A DNA stretch of 64,000 nucleotides from Halobacterium zhouii (GTDB lineage: Archaea; Halobacteriota; Halobacteria; Halobacteriales; Halobacteriaceae), in NCBI RefSeq assembly GCF_021249405.1, contig NZ_CP089593.1:124001-188000 (forward strand). Direction: 5' to 3'. The position numbers were made by a program, and so were the translations under genes. Shown in pieces: positions 18,551 through 26,357 of this stretch; within the stretch, counting starts at the first letter, position 1, and each line of letters opens with the position of its first letter. The notes below the pieces were generated by a model. It ran no database searches. It saw only the letters and a program-made list of their open reading frames with translations, and was not told where the DNA came from.

Positions 18551-18602
18551 ACCGGCGCGACGGGACCCCTCCTCAAAACTCGCCCGAAGCGGCCGCGGGG
18601 CA

Positions 18603-18681
18603 ACTGGAACGCGCCAGTGGGCCTGGAACGCGTCAGCGGAACTTGGAACGCGCCAGTGAGAACTTAGAACACGTCAGCAGA
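18603..18681. repeat. four direct repeats upstream of the ferredoxin gene
   Basis: Four units beginning TGGAACGCG, TGGAACGCG, TGGAACGCG and TAGAACACG start at 18605, 18624, 18644 and 18665, a spacing of 19-21 bp or about two helical turns. Units read CTGGAACGCGCCAGTG with small variations, and the outer CTGG...CCAG makes each a weak palindrome. They end about 100 bp before the ferredoxin ATG, where an activator array could sit. Confidence 0.7.
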
Positions 18682-18780
18682 GCCAGAAGAGGGTGCGCTG
18701 TAACCGTCCACGGGCCGGCGACGGGGACGCCGTCGGGTGCAATCACAATACTGTTAAGCAGGCCTTCCGTACCGCCGAGC

Positions 18781-19362
18781 ATGGTAGACACACTGGGACT
18801 GGTGCTCGGTCTCGGCGGCGCGCTCACGTTCGTCGCGCTCCACTTCCTCAAGGGCACCGAGAAGCCCACCCCGGAGGACATCGCCCAGGAGGTGCTCGAA
18901 CACCGCGCCTCCACCGTCTCGGAGACGGACTTTCCGGAACCCTACAACCGCTCCATCGGCGGTGGCGGCGGCGCGGGTGCCATCGCTGGCGGCGGTGCGG
19001 AGGGCGAACTCGAGGGGGGCGAGGAGGAAGACGAGGGCTTCGACCCCGAAGCCATCCCGGAGGACGAGGTCGAGTACTTCGACGTCGAGTTCGTGAAGGA
19101 GGGCGAAACCATCGAAGTCGCGAACAACGAGAACCTCCTCGACGCCGGCGAGGACGAGGATTGGGATCTCCCCTACGCCTGCCGGCAGGGCCAGTGCCTC
19201 TCCTGTGGCGGCCGCGTCGCCGACGGCAGCGACGCCCACGACTTCGTCGAGCACTCGAACAACGAGACGCTGAGCGACGACGAGATGGAGAAGGGGTACA
19301 TGCTCACCTGCACCGCCTACCCGACGACGGACTTCTCCCTCGAGACGAACGAGACGCCGTAA
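18781..19362 (+). CDS. membrane-anchored [2Fe-2S] ferredoxin
   Basis: The 193-residue protein carries a plant-type [2Fe-2S] motif, Cys134, Cys139, Cys142 and Cys177 (CRQGQCLSCGG...LTC). Unlike soluble haloarchaeal ferredoxins of about 128 residues it begins with a transmembrane helix (about 4-24), then a Gly-rich flexible linker (about 60-80) and an acidic segment. Electron transfer to or from a membrane partner is inferred. The ATG at 18781 is the first codon of the hydrophobic segment; a TATA-like ACAATACT lies about 30 bp upstream. The repeat array at 18603-18681 is its likely regulatory region. Confidence 0.82.
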   Translation: MVDTLGLVLGLGGALTFVALHFLKGTEKPTPEDIAQEVLEHRASTVSETDFPEPYNRSIGGGGGAGAIAGGGAEGELEGGEEEDEGFDPEAIPEDEVEYFDVEFVKEGETIEVANNENLLDAGEDEDWDLPYACRQGQCLSCGGRVADGSDAHDFVEHSNNETLSDDEMEKGYMLTCTAYPTTDFSLETNETP

Positions 19363-19470
19363 CCCGGCCGTCGCTTCGTTCTCTGGTGTCCTGATTCCCG
19401 GTAACACGTTCGCTTTGCCGGTTTTTCTGAAGTCGGCAGCTTCAAAACGGCCGCGTGCCGACGATTCGTA

Positions 19471-20886
19471 GTGACCGAAACGCAGTCGGCCGACGGCATC
19501 ACGGAGGGCGACCTCGTGAAGCCGATGATCCGGCTAGCCTGGCCGATGATCGTCATCCAGCTTCTCCAGGTGGCGTACAACCTCGCGGACACGTTCTGGC
19601 TGGGCCGGTACTCCAGTAACGCGGTCGCTGCGATCAGCATCGCGTTCCCGCTCATCTTCTTCCTCATCTCCGTCGGCGGCGGGTTCACTACCGCCGGTTC
19701 CATCCTCGTCGCGCAGTTCACGGGCGCGGACAGCGAGCAGTCCGCGGGCAAAGTCGCCGCGCAGACGATGGGGTTCGTCACCACCCTCGCGCTCGTCTTC
19801 GGCGTCGTCGGCCACTTCATCGCTGACGAGATGCTCGGCGTCCTCCCCGCCAACCCCGAGACGGCACTGCAGGTCATCCCGATGGCCGCCGACTACATGA
19901 GCGTCTTCTTCCTCGGGATGCCCGCGCTGTTCGGCTTCTTCGTGTTCTCCTCGCTGATGCGCGGCTACGGCAACACCCGCACGCCGATGCTCGTGATGTT
20001 CGTCAGCGTCCTGCTGAACGTCGTCCTCGACCCGTTCCTCATCTTTGGCTGGTGGGTGTTCCCGCAACTCGGCATCCAGGGCGCCGCCGTCGCCACCATC
20101 TTCGCTCGCGCCGTCGCCGCGCTCATCGGCGTCTACGTCCTGTTCTTCACGACTGCGGGACCGAACGTCGAACTCGAGCACTTCGTCCCCGACTTCTCGC
20201 TCGTCTCGCGCATCGTTCGCGTCGGAACCCCGTCTGCCGCCGAGCAGTCCACGAGCGCGCTCGCCATGATCACGCTGACCGCGATGGTCGCCTCCTTCCC
20301 GCCCGCCGTCGTCGCCGCGTTCGGCCTCGGCAACCGCCTCATCTCGCTCGTGTTCCTCCCAGCGATGGGGCTCGGGCGCGCCACCAACACCATGGTCGGC
20401 CAGAACCTCGGCGCGGAGAAGGCAGCGCGGGCCGAGCGCGCCGTCCGGATCGCGGTGAAAGTCGCCGCCGGCGTGTTGCTCTGTATCGCCGTCATCGCCG
20501 CCATCTTCGCCGGCCCCATCGTCTCCGTGTTCCTCGGCCCGAACACCGAGAACGCCGCGCTCGTCGTCGAGTACGGCGCTATGTACGTTCGCATCCGCAC
20601 CGTCGAGTTCGTCTTCATCGGCGTGCTCCAGGTGCTCCTCGGCGCGTTCCGCGGCGCCGGCAACACCAAGACCGCGATGGGCATCTCGATGGTGACGCTG
20701 TGGCTCGGCCGCGTCCCCACCGTCTACTTCTTCGCGTTCGTGCTCGCGTGGGGCGCCACCGGCATCTGGGTCGGCATGGCCCTCGGGAACATCGCGGGCG
20801 CCATCGTCGCCGCCGCGTGGTTCAAGCGCGGCACCTGGAAACAGGCCATCGTCGACCGCGAATCGCCCGCTCCAGCGACCGACTGA
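19471..20886 (+). CDS. MATE-family efflux transporter
   Basis: The 471-residue protein has twelve predicted helices in two homologous halves, with the family patterns PLIFFLISVGGGFTTAGSILVAQFTGA and GLGRATNTMVGQNLGAEKAARAERAV. MATE proteins export cationic or lipophilic compounds by Na+ or H+ antiport across the cell membrane. The GTG start at 19471 puts MTETQSADGI before the first helix. It is monocistronic, 41 bp before the tRNA-Arg gene. Confidence 0.87.
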   Translation: MTETQSADGITEGDLVKPMIRLAWPMIVIQLLQVAYNLADTFWLGRYSSNAVAAISIAFPLIFFLISVGGGFTTAGSILVAQFTGADSEQSAGKVAAQTMGFVTTLALVFGVVGHFIADEMLGVLPANPETALQVIPMAADYMSVFFLGMPALFGFFVFSSLMRGYGNTRTPMLVMFVSVLLNVVLDPFLIFGWWVFPQLGIQGAAVATIFARAVAALIGVYVLFFTTAGPNVELEHFVPDFSLVSRIVRVGTPSAAEQSTSALAMITLTAMVASFPPAVVAAFGLGNRLISLVFLPAMGLGRATNTMVGQNLGAEKAARAERAVRIAVKVAAGVLLCIAVIAAIFAGPIVSVFLGPNTENAALVVEYGAMYVRIRTVEFVFIGVLQVLLGAFRGAGNTKTAMGISMVTLWLGRVPTVYFFAFVLAWGATGIWVGMALGNIAGAIVAAAWFKRGTWKQAIVDRESPAPATD

Positions 20887-20894
20887 CTCGCAAT

Positions 20895-20901
20895 CGTTTT
20901 A
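20895..20901 (+). promoter_or_regulatory. TATA box for tRNA-Arg
   Basis: CGTTTTA lies about 27-33 bp before the tRNA 5' end, the normal archaeal spacing. Confidence 0.5.
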
Positions 20902-20927
20902 CCGGCACTGCCCCATGGTTGCAGCGT

Positions 20928-21000
20928 GGGCGCGTAGCTCAGTGGACAGAGCACTTGGTTCCGGACCAAGATGTCAGGGGTTCAAATCCCTTCGCGCCCG
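20928..21000 (+). tRNA. tRNA-Arg (anticodon CCG)
   Basis: A 73-nt cloverleaf: 7-bp acceptor stem GGGCGCG/CGCGCCC, D-arm GCTC...GAGC, anticodon stem CTTGG/CCAAG around loop TTCCGGA with anticodon CCG (20961-20963), T-arm with TTCAAAT loop and discriminator G. No intron and no encoded CCA. It reads the CGG arginine codon. Confidence 0.97.
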
Positions 21001-21001
21001 T

Positions 21002-21081
21002 GTACCTTTTTACTTCGTCGGGTTTCCTCACTCGCTTCGCTCGCTGCGGGAACCTCTCCTCGTAAAAATCTACGCTAAAAA
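21002..21081. terminator. dispersed T-run/A-run element after tRNA-Arg
   Basis: GTACCTTTTTA begins 2 bp after the tRNA, giving an immediate T-run. A C/G-rich imperfect hairpin containing CTCGCTTCGCTCGCTG follows, then AAAAATCTACGCTAAAAA. The T-run on one strand and A-run on the other would let it stop transcription from both sides. Same module order as at 41076-41143 (inverted), 59719-59776 and 59851-59899. Confidence 0.65.
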
Positions 21082-21170
21082 CGTCCCGCGCTCACTCCGT
21101 TCGCGCGGTGAATCGCGCCTCCGGCGCGAATGCTGACGGTTCCTCGCCGCTAACCGCGCCGACGCGTCCG

Positions 21171-21449
21171 CTACTCGTCCCGAAGTTCCTCGGCGATGGT
21201 CTGGAGTTCGGCCTTCCGGAAGGCGCTCTCGGCCTGCTCGGGGTCGTCCTCGTCCAGCACGCCGATTTTCCAGAGGACGCCCGCCCGCATCTCGGACTTC
21301 GGGGGAAGGTGGTTCGCGTCGACGTCGTAGTCCACGGCGTCACAGATCGCCGCGAGGGCTTCCTTCGTGAACGCAGTCGACTCGACGCGTTCGTATCGGC
21401 CCACCGACTGTCGAATCTCGTTGCGGAGGTCGTCGACGGTTTTCGCCAT
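21171..21449 (-). CDS. conserved haloarchaeal hypothetical protein
   Basis: The 92-residue soluble acidic protein is predicted all-helical (AKTVDDLRNEIRQSVGRYERVESTAFTKEALAAICDAVDYDVDANHLPPKSEMRAGVLWKIG in pieces of alternating charged helices). No metal ligands or catalytic motif are visible and I do not recognise the function. The codon use and the good ATG start support a real gene. It is transcribed toward the terminator-like element after tRNA-Arg. Confidence 0.55.
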   Translation of the reverse strand: MAKTVDDLRNEIRQSVGRYERVESTAFTKEALAAICDAVDYDVDANHLPPKSEMRAGVLWKIGVLDEDDPEQAESAFRKAELQTIAEELRDE

Positions 21450-21513
21450 ACGTTCCGTGCGTTCGGGTCCGTTCTGTAGGTTGCGGTCGTCCGGTCGACA
21501 GCCGACGCGAGCG

Positions 21514-21972
21514 TTACGCCGTGGTGAACGTGAAGTAGTCCTGGGCGCCCGTCACGACGACGGAGACGCGCGTGGTCTCGTTCGACGGCAGGGAGACGTT
21601 CGTGCGAACGCGGAGGAGCGCGCCGGTGTGCCACTCGTCGCCGTCGCCGAGAACCGTGGTCCGCACGTCGGTCTGGTAGGTGCCGTTTACGAGCACCGCG
21701 ACGTCGTCGGGGGCGTGGGGAAGCGGGTCGGCGCCGACGTTCTTGACGTAGAGTTCGAGCGTGTTCGAGGTGTTGTTGTAGACCGCGGTCGGACTCTCCG
21801 GGTCGCTAACGACGCTGATTGCGGCGTCCACCTGCTCGCTCTGGGCCTGACTGTTCGCTTCGATCGCGTCACCGACGCGCGCCGAACTCTGTAGCATCGT
21901 GCCGGCGAGCGCGCCGGACACGACGATGGCGGCGATGAACAGCACGAGGTGGGTTGCGGAGACGGACGGCAT
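21514..21972 (-). CDS. arlG: archaellum stator protein ArlG/FlaG-like
   Basis: The 152-residue protein has one N-terminal transmembrane helix (THLVLFIAAIVVSGALAGTML, about 7-27) followed by a beta-rich extracytoplasmic domain with VYNNTSNTLELYVKNVGADPL and VLVNGTYQTDV. This is the layout of ArlF/ArlG archaellum proteins that bind the S-layer and hold the motor. The N-terminal SATHLVLFIAAIVV segment resembles haloarchaeal FlaG; ArlF is the alternative. No other arl gene is in the window. The gene diverges from the RecA-like ORF at 22144. Confidence 0.62.
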   Translation of the reverse strand: MPSVSATHLVLFIAAIVVSGALAGTMLQSSARVGDAIEANSQAQSEQVDAAISVVSDPESPTAVYNNTSNTLELYVKNVGADPLPHAPDDVAVLVNGTYQTDVRTTVLGDGDEWHTGALLRVRTNVSLPSNETTRVSVVVTGAQDYFTFTTA

Positions 21973-22143
21973 TCAGACGCGTCCCCTGGCGCGGACGGCC
22001 ATGGTGCCAGGTGTGGCGGGGAACGCTTGAATGTTGGTCACTCCTGGCCGGTTTCCTGCACCCATCTGCAAGTGTGCTTGTCACCACCTGTACCACAAGT
22101 GTCAATGTTTATGTGGGAGGGGGATGATGAATGATGCAGGACG

Positions 22144-22674
22144 ATGCACGGGGGGAGACGGGAACAGACGAACCACGTACTCGTCGCCGAATCCGGGGTG
22201 ACTGCCATGGGGGCAGACGTACCCCGAACGCCGAACTCGCTGGGTGTAACGTTCGGCGTCGACGCCGAGCAGTGGCTCGGCAACTGGCAGGCCGGTGCGG
22301 ACCGCGTCGCCGTCGTGAGTGCTGGGGAGCGCTCGCGAACGACGGCGAGTGTCGCGGGCGGCGACGACGTCGTTGCGGAGCTGACCGGCGCCGTGGAGAC
22401 GGTTCCGGAAACGAGCGACGTGAGCGTGGTCGGGGAACTGGTCAACGAGTATCTCGTGAAGTGGCGCGGCGACGGTGACACCACGGTGTACGTGGACGAC
22501 CTGACGACGCTGCTCGATTCGGTGTCCGCGGAGACGGCGTTCCGGTTCGTACACGCGCTGCTCGCTCGCGCAACCGCGACTGACGCTCGCGTCGTCGTGA
22601 GCATGGACGGCGACGCGCACGCGCCACACGTCGTCGGGACGTTCGAAGCGCTCTTCGAGGACGTACGCCGATAG
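22144..22674 (+). CDS. degenerate RecA/KaiC-like (HTR-like, DUF7504-type) protein
   Basis: The 176-residue protein has a Walker-B-like strand TTVYVDDLTTLLD (about 118-130) within a RecA-type alpha/beta core but no Walker A P-loop. This pattern is seen in haloarchaeal HTR-like/DUF7504 proteins often encoded near chemotaxis and archaellum genes, which fits the ArlG-like gene next to it. Nucleotide hydrolysis is unlikely; a regulatory or scaffolding role is inferred. ATG at 22144 is used; ATG at 22207 (MGADVPRTPN) is a plausible alternative. Confidence 0.5.
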   Translation: MHGGRREQTNHVLVAESGVTAMGADVPRTPNSLGVTFGVDAEQWLGNWQAGADRVAVVSAGERSRTTASVAGGDDVVAELTGAVETVPETSDVSVVGELVNEYLVKWRGDGDTTVYVDDLTTLLDSVSAETAFRFVHALLARATATDARVVVSMDGDAHAPHVVGTFEALFEDVRR

Positions 22675-22686
22675 CGAATCCGGAGT

Positions 22687-23667
22687 TCAGAGCCATCCTT
22701 CTCGCCGGAAGTATCCGACCAGTACGGCCGCCATCGCGGCCATTCCCGCCATCACCGCCGGGTACCCGTACCGCCACTCCAGTTCCGGCATGTTGAACGG
22801 ACTACCGGCGAAGTTCATCCCGTAGACGCCGGCGACGAACGTCAGCGGCAGGATGATGGTGGCGACGACGGTGAGTTTCTTCATCACGTCGTTCGTGGAG
22901 ATGGAGAGCGCGTTCAGGTAGACGTCCCGCGCACCGCTCGCGAGGTCTCGATACGTCTCCGTGAGGTCGACGAGTTGGACGGCGTGGTCGTAGACGTCCC
23001 GGTAGTATTTCTCGGTCTCGTCGCTGACCTGGACGGGGTCACCGCGCGCGAGCGTTCCCAGAGCGTCCCGCGTCGGCCACAGCAGCCGGCGCACCGACAG
23101 CAAGTCCCGGCGAACGCTGTTGAGTCGCTCGAGGACGTCCGTCCCGCTGGCGGCCACGACGGTTTCTTCGACGGTTTCGATGTCGTCCTCGATGGCGTCG
23201 AGGATGCCGAAGTAGTCGTCGACGATGCGGTCGATGATTCGGTACGCGGTGAAGTCCGGGCCGCGCGCGAGCAGGCGCGGTTCCTCGCGCCCGACCTGCT
23301 CCCAGACGGTGTCGAGGGCGTCGACGCGCTGCGGTTCGACTGTGAGAACCCAGTCGTCGCCGAGGAAGATGCCGACCTGACGGACGGCCAGTTCCTCTGC
23401 GAACGCGACGTCGCCGCGCCGCAGCGACGCGCTCTTCACGAGCACGAACGTGTGCTCGGGGAACTCCTCGACCTTCGGACGAACGTCCCCCATCACGTCC
23501 TCGACGGAGAGCGAGTGGACGTCGTAGGCGTCCGCGACGGTGGCGAGTTCTTCGCCGGTCGGGTCGGCGACGCGAACCCACGTGGTGCCGGGTGCGTACC
23601 GGGCCTCGATAGGGTCCTCGCGATTCTCGATGGTGTCCGGCGTGTACACGACGGTTTCGACGGTCAT
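22687..23667 (-). CDS. corA: CorA-type divalent cation channel
   Basis: The 326-residue protein has a large N-terminal cytoplasmic domain and two C-terminal transmembrane helices with the signature GMN in VAGVYGMNFAGSPFN, which forms the selectivity filter. It takes up Mg2+ (or Co2+/Ni2+) as a homopentamer. The first-helix motif TIILPLTFVAGVYGMNF and the final YFRREGWL tail are typical. Its start overlaps the stop of the small upstream membrane protein (ATGA overlap at 23664-23667), so the two are translationally coupled. Confidence 0.9.
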   Translation of the reverse strand: MTVETVVYTPDTIENREDPIEARYAPGTTWVRVADPTGEELATVADAYDVHSLSVEDVMGDVRPKVEEFPEHTFVLVKSASLRRGDVAFAEELAVRQVGIFLGDDWVLTVEPQRVDALDTVWEQVGREEPRLLARGPDFTAYRIIDRIVDDYFGILDAIEDDIETVEETVVAASGTDVLERLNSVRRDLLSVRRLLWPTRDALGTLARGDPVQVSDETEKYYRDVYDHAVQLVDLTETYRDLASGARDVYLNALSISTNDVMKKLTVVATIILPLTFVAGVYGMNFAGSPFNMPELEWRYGYPAVMAGMAAMAAVLVGYFRREGWL

Positions 23668-23825
23668 GGGGTCGACACCCCTCCGTTGATGGCGACCAGT
23701 GTGAGGCCGACGATCACTGCGGTGACGCTGAACGCTCGACCCGGATACGGCGTAGCGACGCCGGCGACGTAGCCCGCGACGCCGAGGGTGGTGAGTGCCA
23801 CGCCGAGCGCCCGCGTCCGATGCAT
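23664..23825 (-). CDS. 53-residue two-helix membrane protein
   Basis: MHRTRALGVALTTLGVAGYV opens the first helix, and a second runs from about 32 to 48. It resembles, in size and layout, the 53-residue protein at 28450-28611. The ATG at 23825 is used because upstream in-frame residues are hydrophilic and overlap the dUTPase 3' region. Coupling to corA by a 4-bp overlap suggests a joint role, perhaps in folding or modulation of the channel. Confidence 0.55.
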   Translation of the reverse strand: MHRTRALGVALTTLGVAGYVAGVATPYPGRAFSVTAVIVGLTLVAINGGVSTP

Positions 23826-23874
23826 ACCGGACGCACTCTGCGGCCGCTCAAAAAAGCACGCACCGGTCGCGCTG

Positions 23875-24387
23875 TCACTCCGTCCGTTCGTTCTGGTAGT
23901 CGCCATCGTACACTTCGTCGTGGTCGGCTTCCGCGAGCACGAACTGGGCGACGCGAGCGCCCCGCTCCAGTTCGACGTCGTGGTGGACCTGTAGCAGCCC
24001 CTCGCCTTTTCCCGTGTAGCCGGCGTCCCAGACGGCGGTGTTCAGCATACAGGAGTTCCGCATCAGCGACGACCGGGGGTAGAGGAAGCCGACGTGGTCG
24101 TCGGGGACGGAGATGGTCTCGGCGTACTGCAGGATGTAGCCGCCGGGTGGCAGGTAGAACGTCTCGGCGTCCTCGCGCCACTGTTCGCCGCCGTCCTCGT
24201 GTGGTGTGTCCCGTTCTTCGGGCTGGAGCGCCTGTCGCTCCCCGATGGTCTTCCCGTCGCGAGTGATGCGACCGGGTTCGCGCTGTTCGAGGACGGTCTC
24301 GACGGTGAGGTCGACCCCGTTCGGCTGGACCTGCTCGTCGGCAACCGATTCGACGTGTTCGGCGACGAACGCTCCGCTCGCGTACAT
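23875..24387 (-). CDS. dut: dCTP deaminase/dUTPase family protein (deoxyuridine triphosphatase)
   Basis: The 170-residue protein has the family motifs QPNGVDLTV (21-29), YPRSSLMRN (103-111), TAVWDAGYTGKGEG (117-130) and the C-terminal LERGARVAQFVLAEA. It removes dUTP, either by hydrolysis or from dCTP, to keep uracil out of DNA. An acidic insertion (about 50-75) is longer than in bacterial Dcd. The internal ATG at 24387 (MYASGAFVAEHV) is chosen because conserved sequence starts there. Whether it acts as dUTPase, Dcd or both cannot be told here. Confidence 0.78.
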   Translation of the reverse strand: MYASGAFVAEHVESVADEQVQPNGVDLTVETVLEQREPGRITRDGKTIGERQALQPEERDTPHEDGGEQWREDAETFYLPPGGYILQYAETISVPDDHVGFLYPRSSLMRNSCMLNTAVWDAGYTGKGEGLLQVHHDVELERGARVAQFVLAEADHDEVYDGDYQNERTE

Positions 24388-24501
24388 TGCGTGTGGGGTC
24401 GGACTCGCTGGGTAACTCTCTGTCGATTCCGCACACGGCCTGGCTGGCATTCGGGTGTTGCGACGCACTGGCGATGCCCTTTCCTATCCGCCTCTCTAGG
24501 A

Positions 24502-24514
24502 TTTTATTATATTA
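24502..24514 (+). promoter_or_regulatory. strong TATA region of the halolysin gene
   Basis: TTTTATTATATTA is the most A/T-rich stretch in the window and lies 24-36 bp before the ATG at 24538, predicting a leaderless transcript. Confidence 0.65.
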
Positions 24515-24537
24515 TCTTATAGAGAAAATTTAAGTCT

Positions 24538-26121
24538 ATGGTGGGATGTTTACGGGATGGTATGCGAGACAATACCAGTCTGACGAGGCGCGGTTTCCTC
24601 GGTGCAACGGCAGCAGCGAGCACAGTCGCACTGGTCGGTACGGCGTCCGGTGCACCCAGCAACGGAACCGACCGCCGGGAGTACATCGTCGGCGTCACCG
24701 GCACGAAGTCCGACCCGAAGGGCTACGTGAAGCAGTTCCTGAAGGGCGGAGAGGAGGCCGTCGGAGCGAACCAGACGCTGAACGCGGTGGTCGTCGGCCT
24801 GCCGGAGAACGCAACCGAACCCGCTCACGAGAACTTCGTGGAGCGCCTGGAGAGCGCTGACAGCGTGAAGTACGTAGAGGACAACGAGACGCTCACGGCG
24901 CAGGTCGTGCCGAACGACCCCCGGTACGGCGACCAGTACGCCGACCAGCAGGTGAACGCGCCCGAGGCGTGGGACACCACGTTTGGGGACGCCTCCGTCT
25001 CCATCGGCGTCGTCGACCAGGGTGTGAAGTACGACCACCCGGACCTCGACGGCAACATGGACGGGTCTGTGTCGAACTACGGCTACGACTTCGTGGACGA
25101 CGACCCGGACCCGTATCCGGACAGCATGTCCAACGAGTACCACGGCACGCACGTCTCCGGTATCGCCGCCGCCGAGACCGACAACGGCGAGGGCGTCACC
25201 GGCATCGGGAACTCCAGTGTGCTCTCCGGGCGCGCGCTCTCGGAGGAGGGCTCTGGTTCCACGAGCGACATCGCGGACGCCATCACGTGGGCGACCGACC
25301 AGGGCGTCGCGGTCATCAACATGTCCCTCGGGGGTGGCGGCTACACGAACACGATGAAGAACGCCGTCTCGTACGCGCAGGACAACGGCGTACTCGTCGT
25401 CGCTGCGGCGGGCAACGACGGCCAGAGCTCCGTCTCGTATCCGGCGGCGTACAGCGAGTGTCTCGCGGTCAGCGCACTCGACCCGGACGAGACGCTGGCG
25501 TCGTACTCGAACTACGGCGGCGACATCGAACTCGCGGCGCCGGGGACGAACGTGCTTTCGACGTGGACTGACGACGGCTACGACAAGATCTCCGGCACGT
25601 CGATGGCGACGCCGGTGGTCGCCGGTGTCGCCGGTCTCACGCTCGCTCAGCACGACCTCACGAACGCGGAACTCCGGAGCCACCTGAAATCGACCGCGGT
25701 GGACGTCGGCCTCTCGAGCGACAAGCAGGGGTCGGGCCGCGTCGACGCCGGGAACGCCGTCAACACGGACCCGGGTTCGGGCGATGGTGGCGACGGCGGG
25801 TCGTCGACCACGTCGTCGGTGTCCGACTCGCTGTCGAGTTACGCTGACTCGGACTGCTGGACGTACGGCTTCGAGTACTCCTCGCCGAGCAAGGTCGTCA
25901 TCGAACTCGACGGCCCGTCGGACGCCGACTTCGACCTCTACGCGAACACGGGGGAGAGCGCCTGTCCGACCACCTCGGGCTACGACTATCGGTCGTGGAC
26001 GACGGACTCCCAGGAGACCATCACCATCGACAACCCGGACACGTCGACGGACCTCCACGTCCTCGCCGACTCGTACAGCGGGAGCGGTAGCTACACGCTC
26101 ACCATCACCGAGTACCAGTAA
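24538..26121 (+). CDS. halolysin-type subtilisin protease with C-terminal PPC-like domain
   Basis: The 527-residue exported serine protease has a Tat signal (TRRGFLGATAAAS, 16-28), an inhibitor-like propeptide (about 45-125) and a subtilisin catalytic domain with Asp160, His202 (HGTHVSG) and Ser355 (GTSMATP), with Asn293 likely in the oxyanion hole. A Gly/Asp/Ser linker and a C-terminal prepeptidase-like domain (about 440-527) with two Cys (about 439 and 480) that may form a disulphide follow. Halolysins digest proteins outside the cell in high salt. ATG 24538 fits the TATA position; ATG 24562 would also keep the Tat motif. Confidence 0.9.
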   Translation: MVGCLRDGMRDNTSLTRRGFLGATAAASTVALVGTASGAPSNGTDRREYIVGVTGTKSDPKGYVKQFLKGGEEAVGANQTLNAVVVGLPENATEPAHENFVERLESADSVKYVEDNETLTAQVVPNDPRYGDQYADQQVNAPEAWDTTFGDASVSIGVVDQGVKYDHPDLDGNMDGSVSNYGYDFVDDDPDPYPDSMSNEYHGTHVSGIAAAETDNGEGVTGIGNSSVLSGRALSEEGSGSTSDIADAITWATDQGVAVINMSLGGGGYTNTMKNAVSYAQDNGVLVVAAAGNDGQSSVSYPAAYSECLAVSALDPDETLASYSNYGGDIELAAPGTNVLSTWTDDGYDKISGTSMATPVVAGVAGLTLAQHDLTNAELRSHLKSTAVDVGLSSDKQGSGRVDAGNAVNTDPGSGDGGDGGSSTTSSVSDSLSSYADSDCWTYGFEYSSPSKVVIELDGPSDADFDLYANTGESACPTTSGYDYRSWTTDSQETITIDNPDTSTDLHVLADSYSGSGSYTLTITEYQ

Positions 26122-26324
26122 GCGACCACGTGCGAGCGAGGCACTGTTCAGGAATCACCGTCTGTCGTCCGACTGGTCCTCCCGTTCCGGTTCGCGTCCG
26201 CCACGCCATCGCGTTCCGCCGCTGACTCGGGGCCGGAATCGACCGTACGTTCATCGTGAGCACGTGTCGAATAAGGAATGAGGGGACGTATTAGGTGATA
26301 GCACGAATCCTGAAACACGCGGGA

Positions 26325-26331
26325 TTTATAA
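26325..26331 (+). promoter_or_regulatory. TATA box of the aconitase gene
   Basis: TTTATAA, 27-33 bp before the ATG at 26358; predicts a 5' UTR of only a few nucleotides. Confidence 0.6.
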
Positions 26332-26357
26332 TCGTAGACAGTCCATTTCCGCACGCT

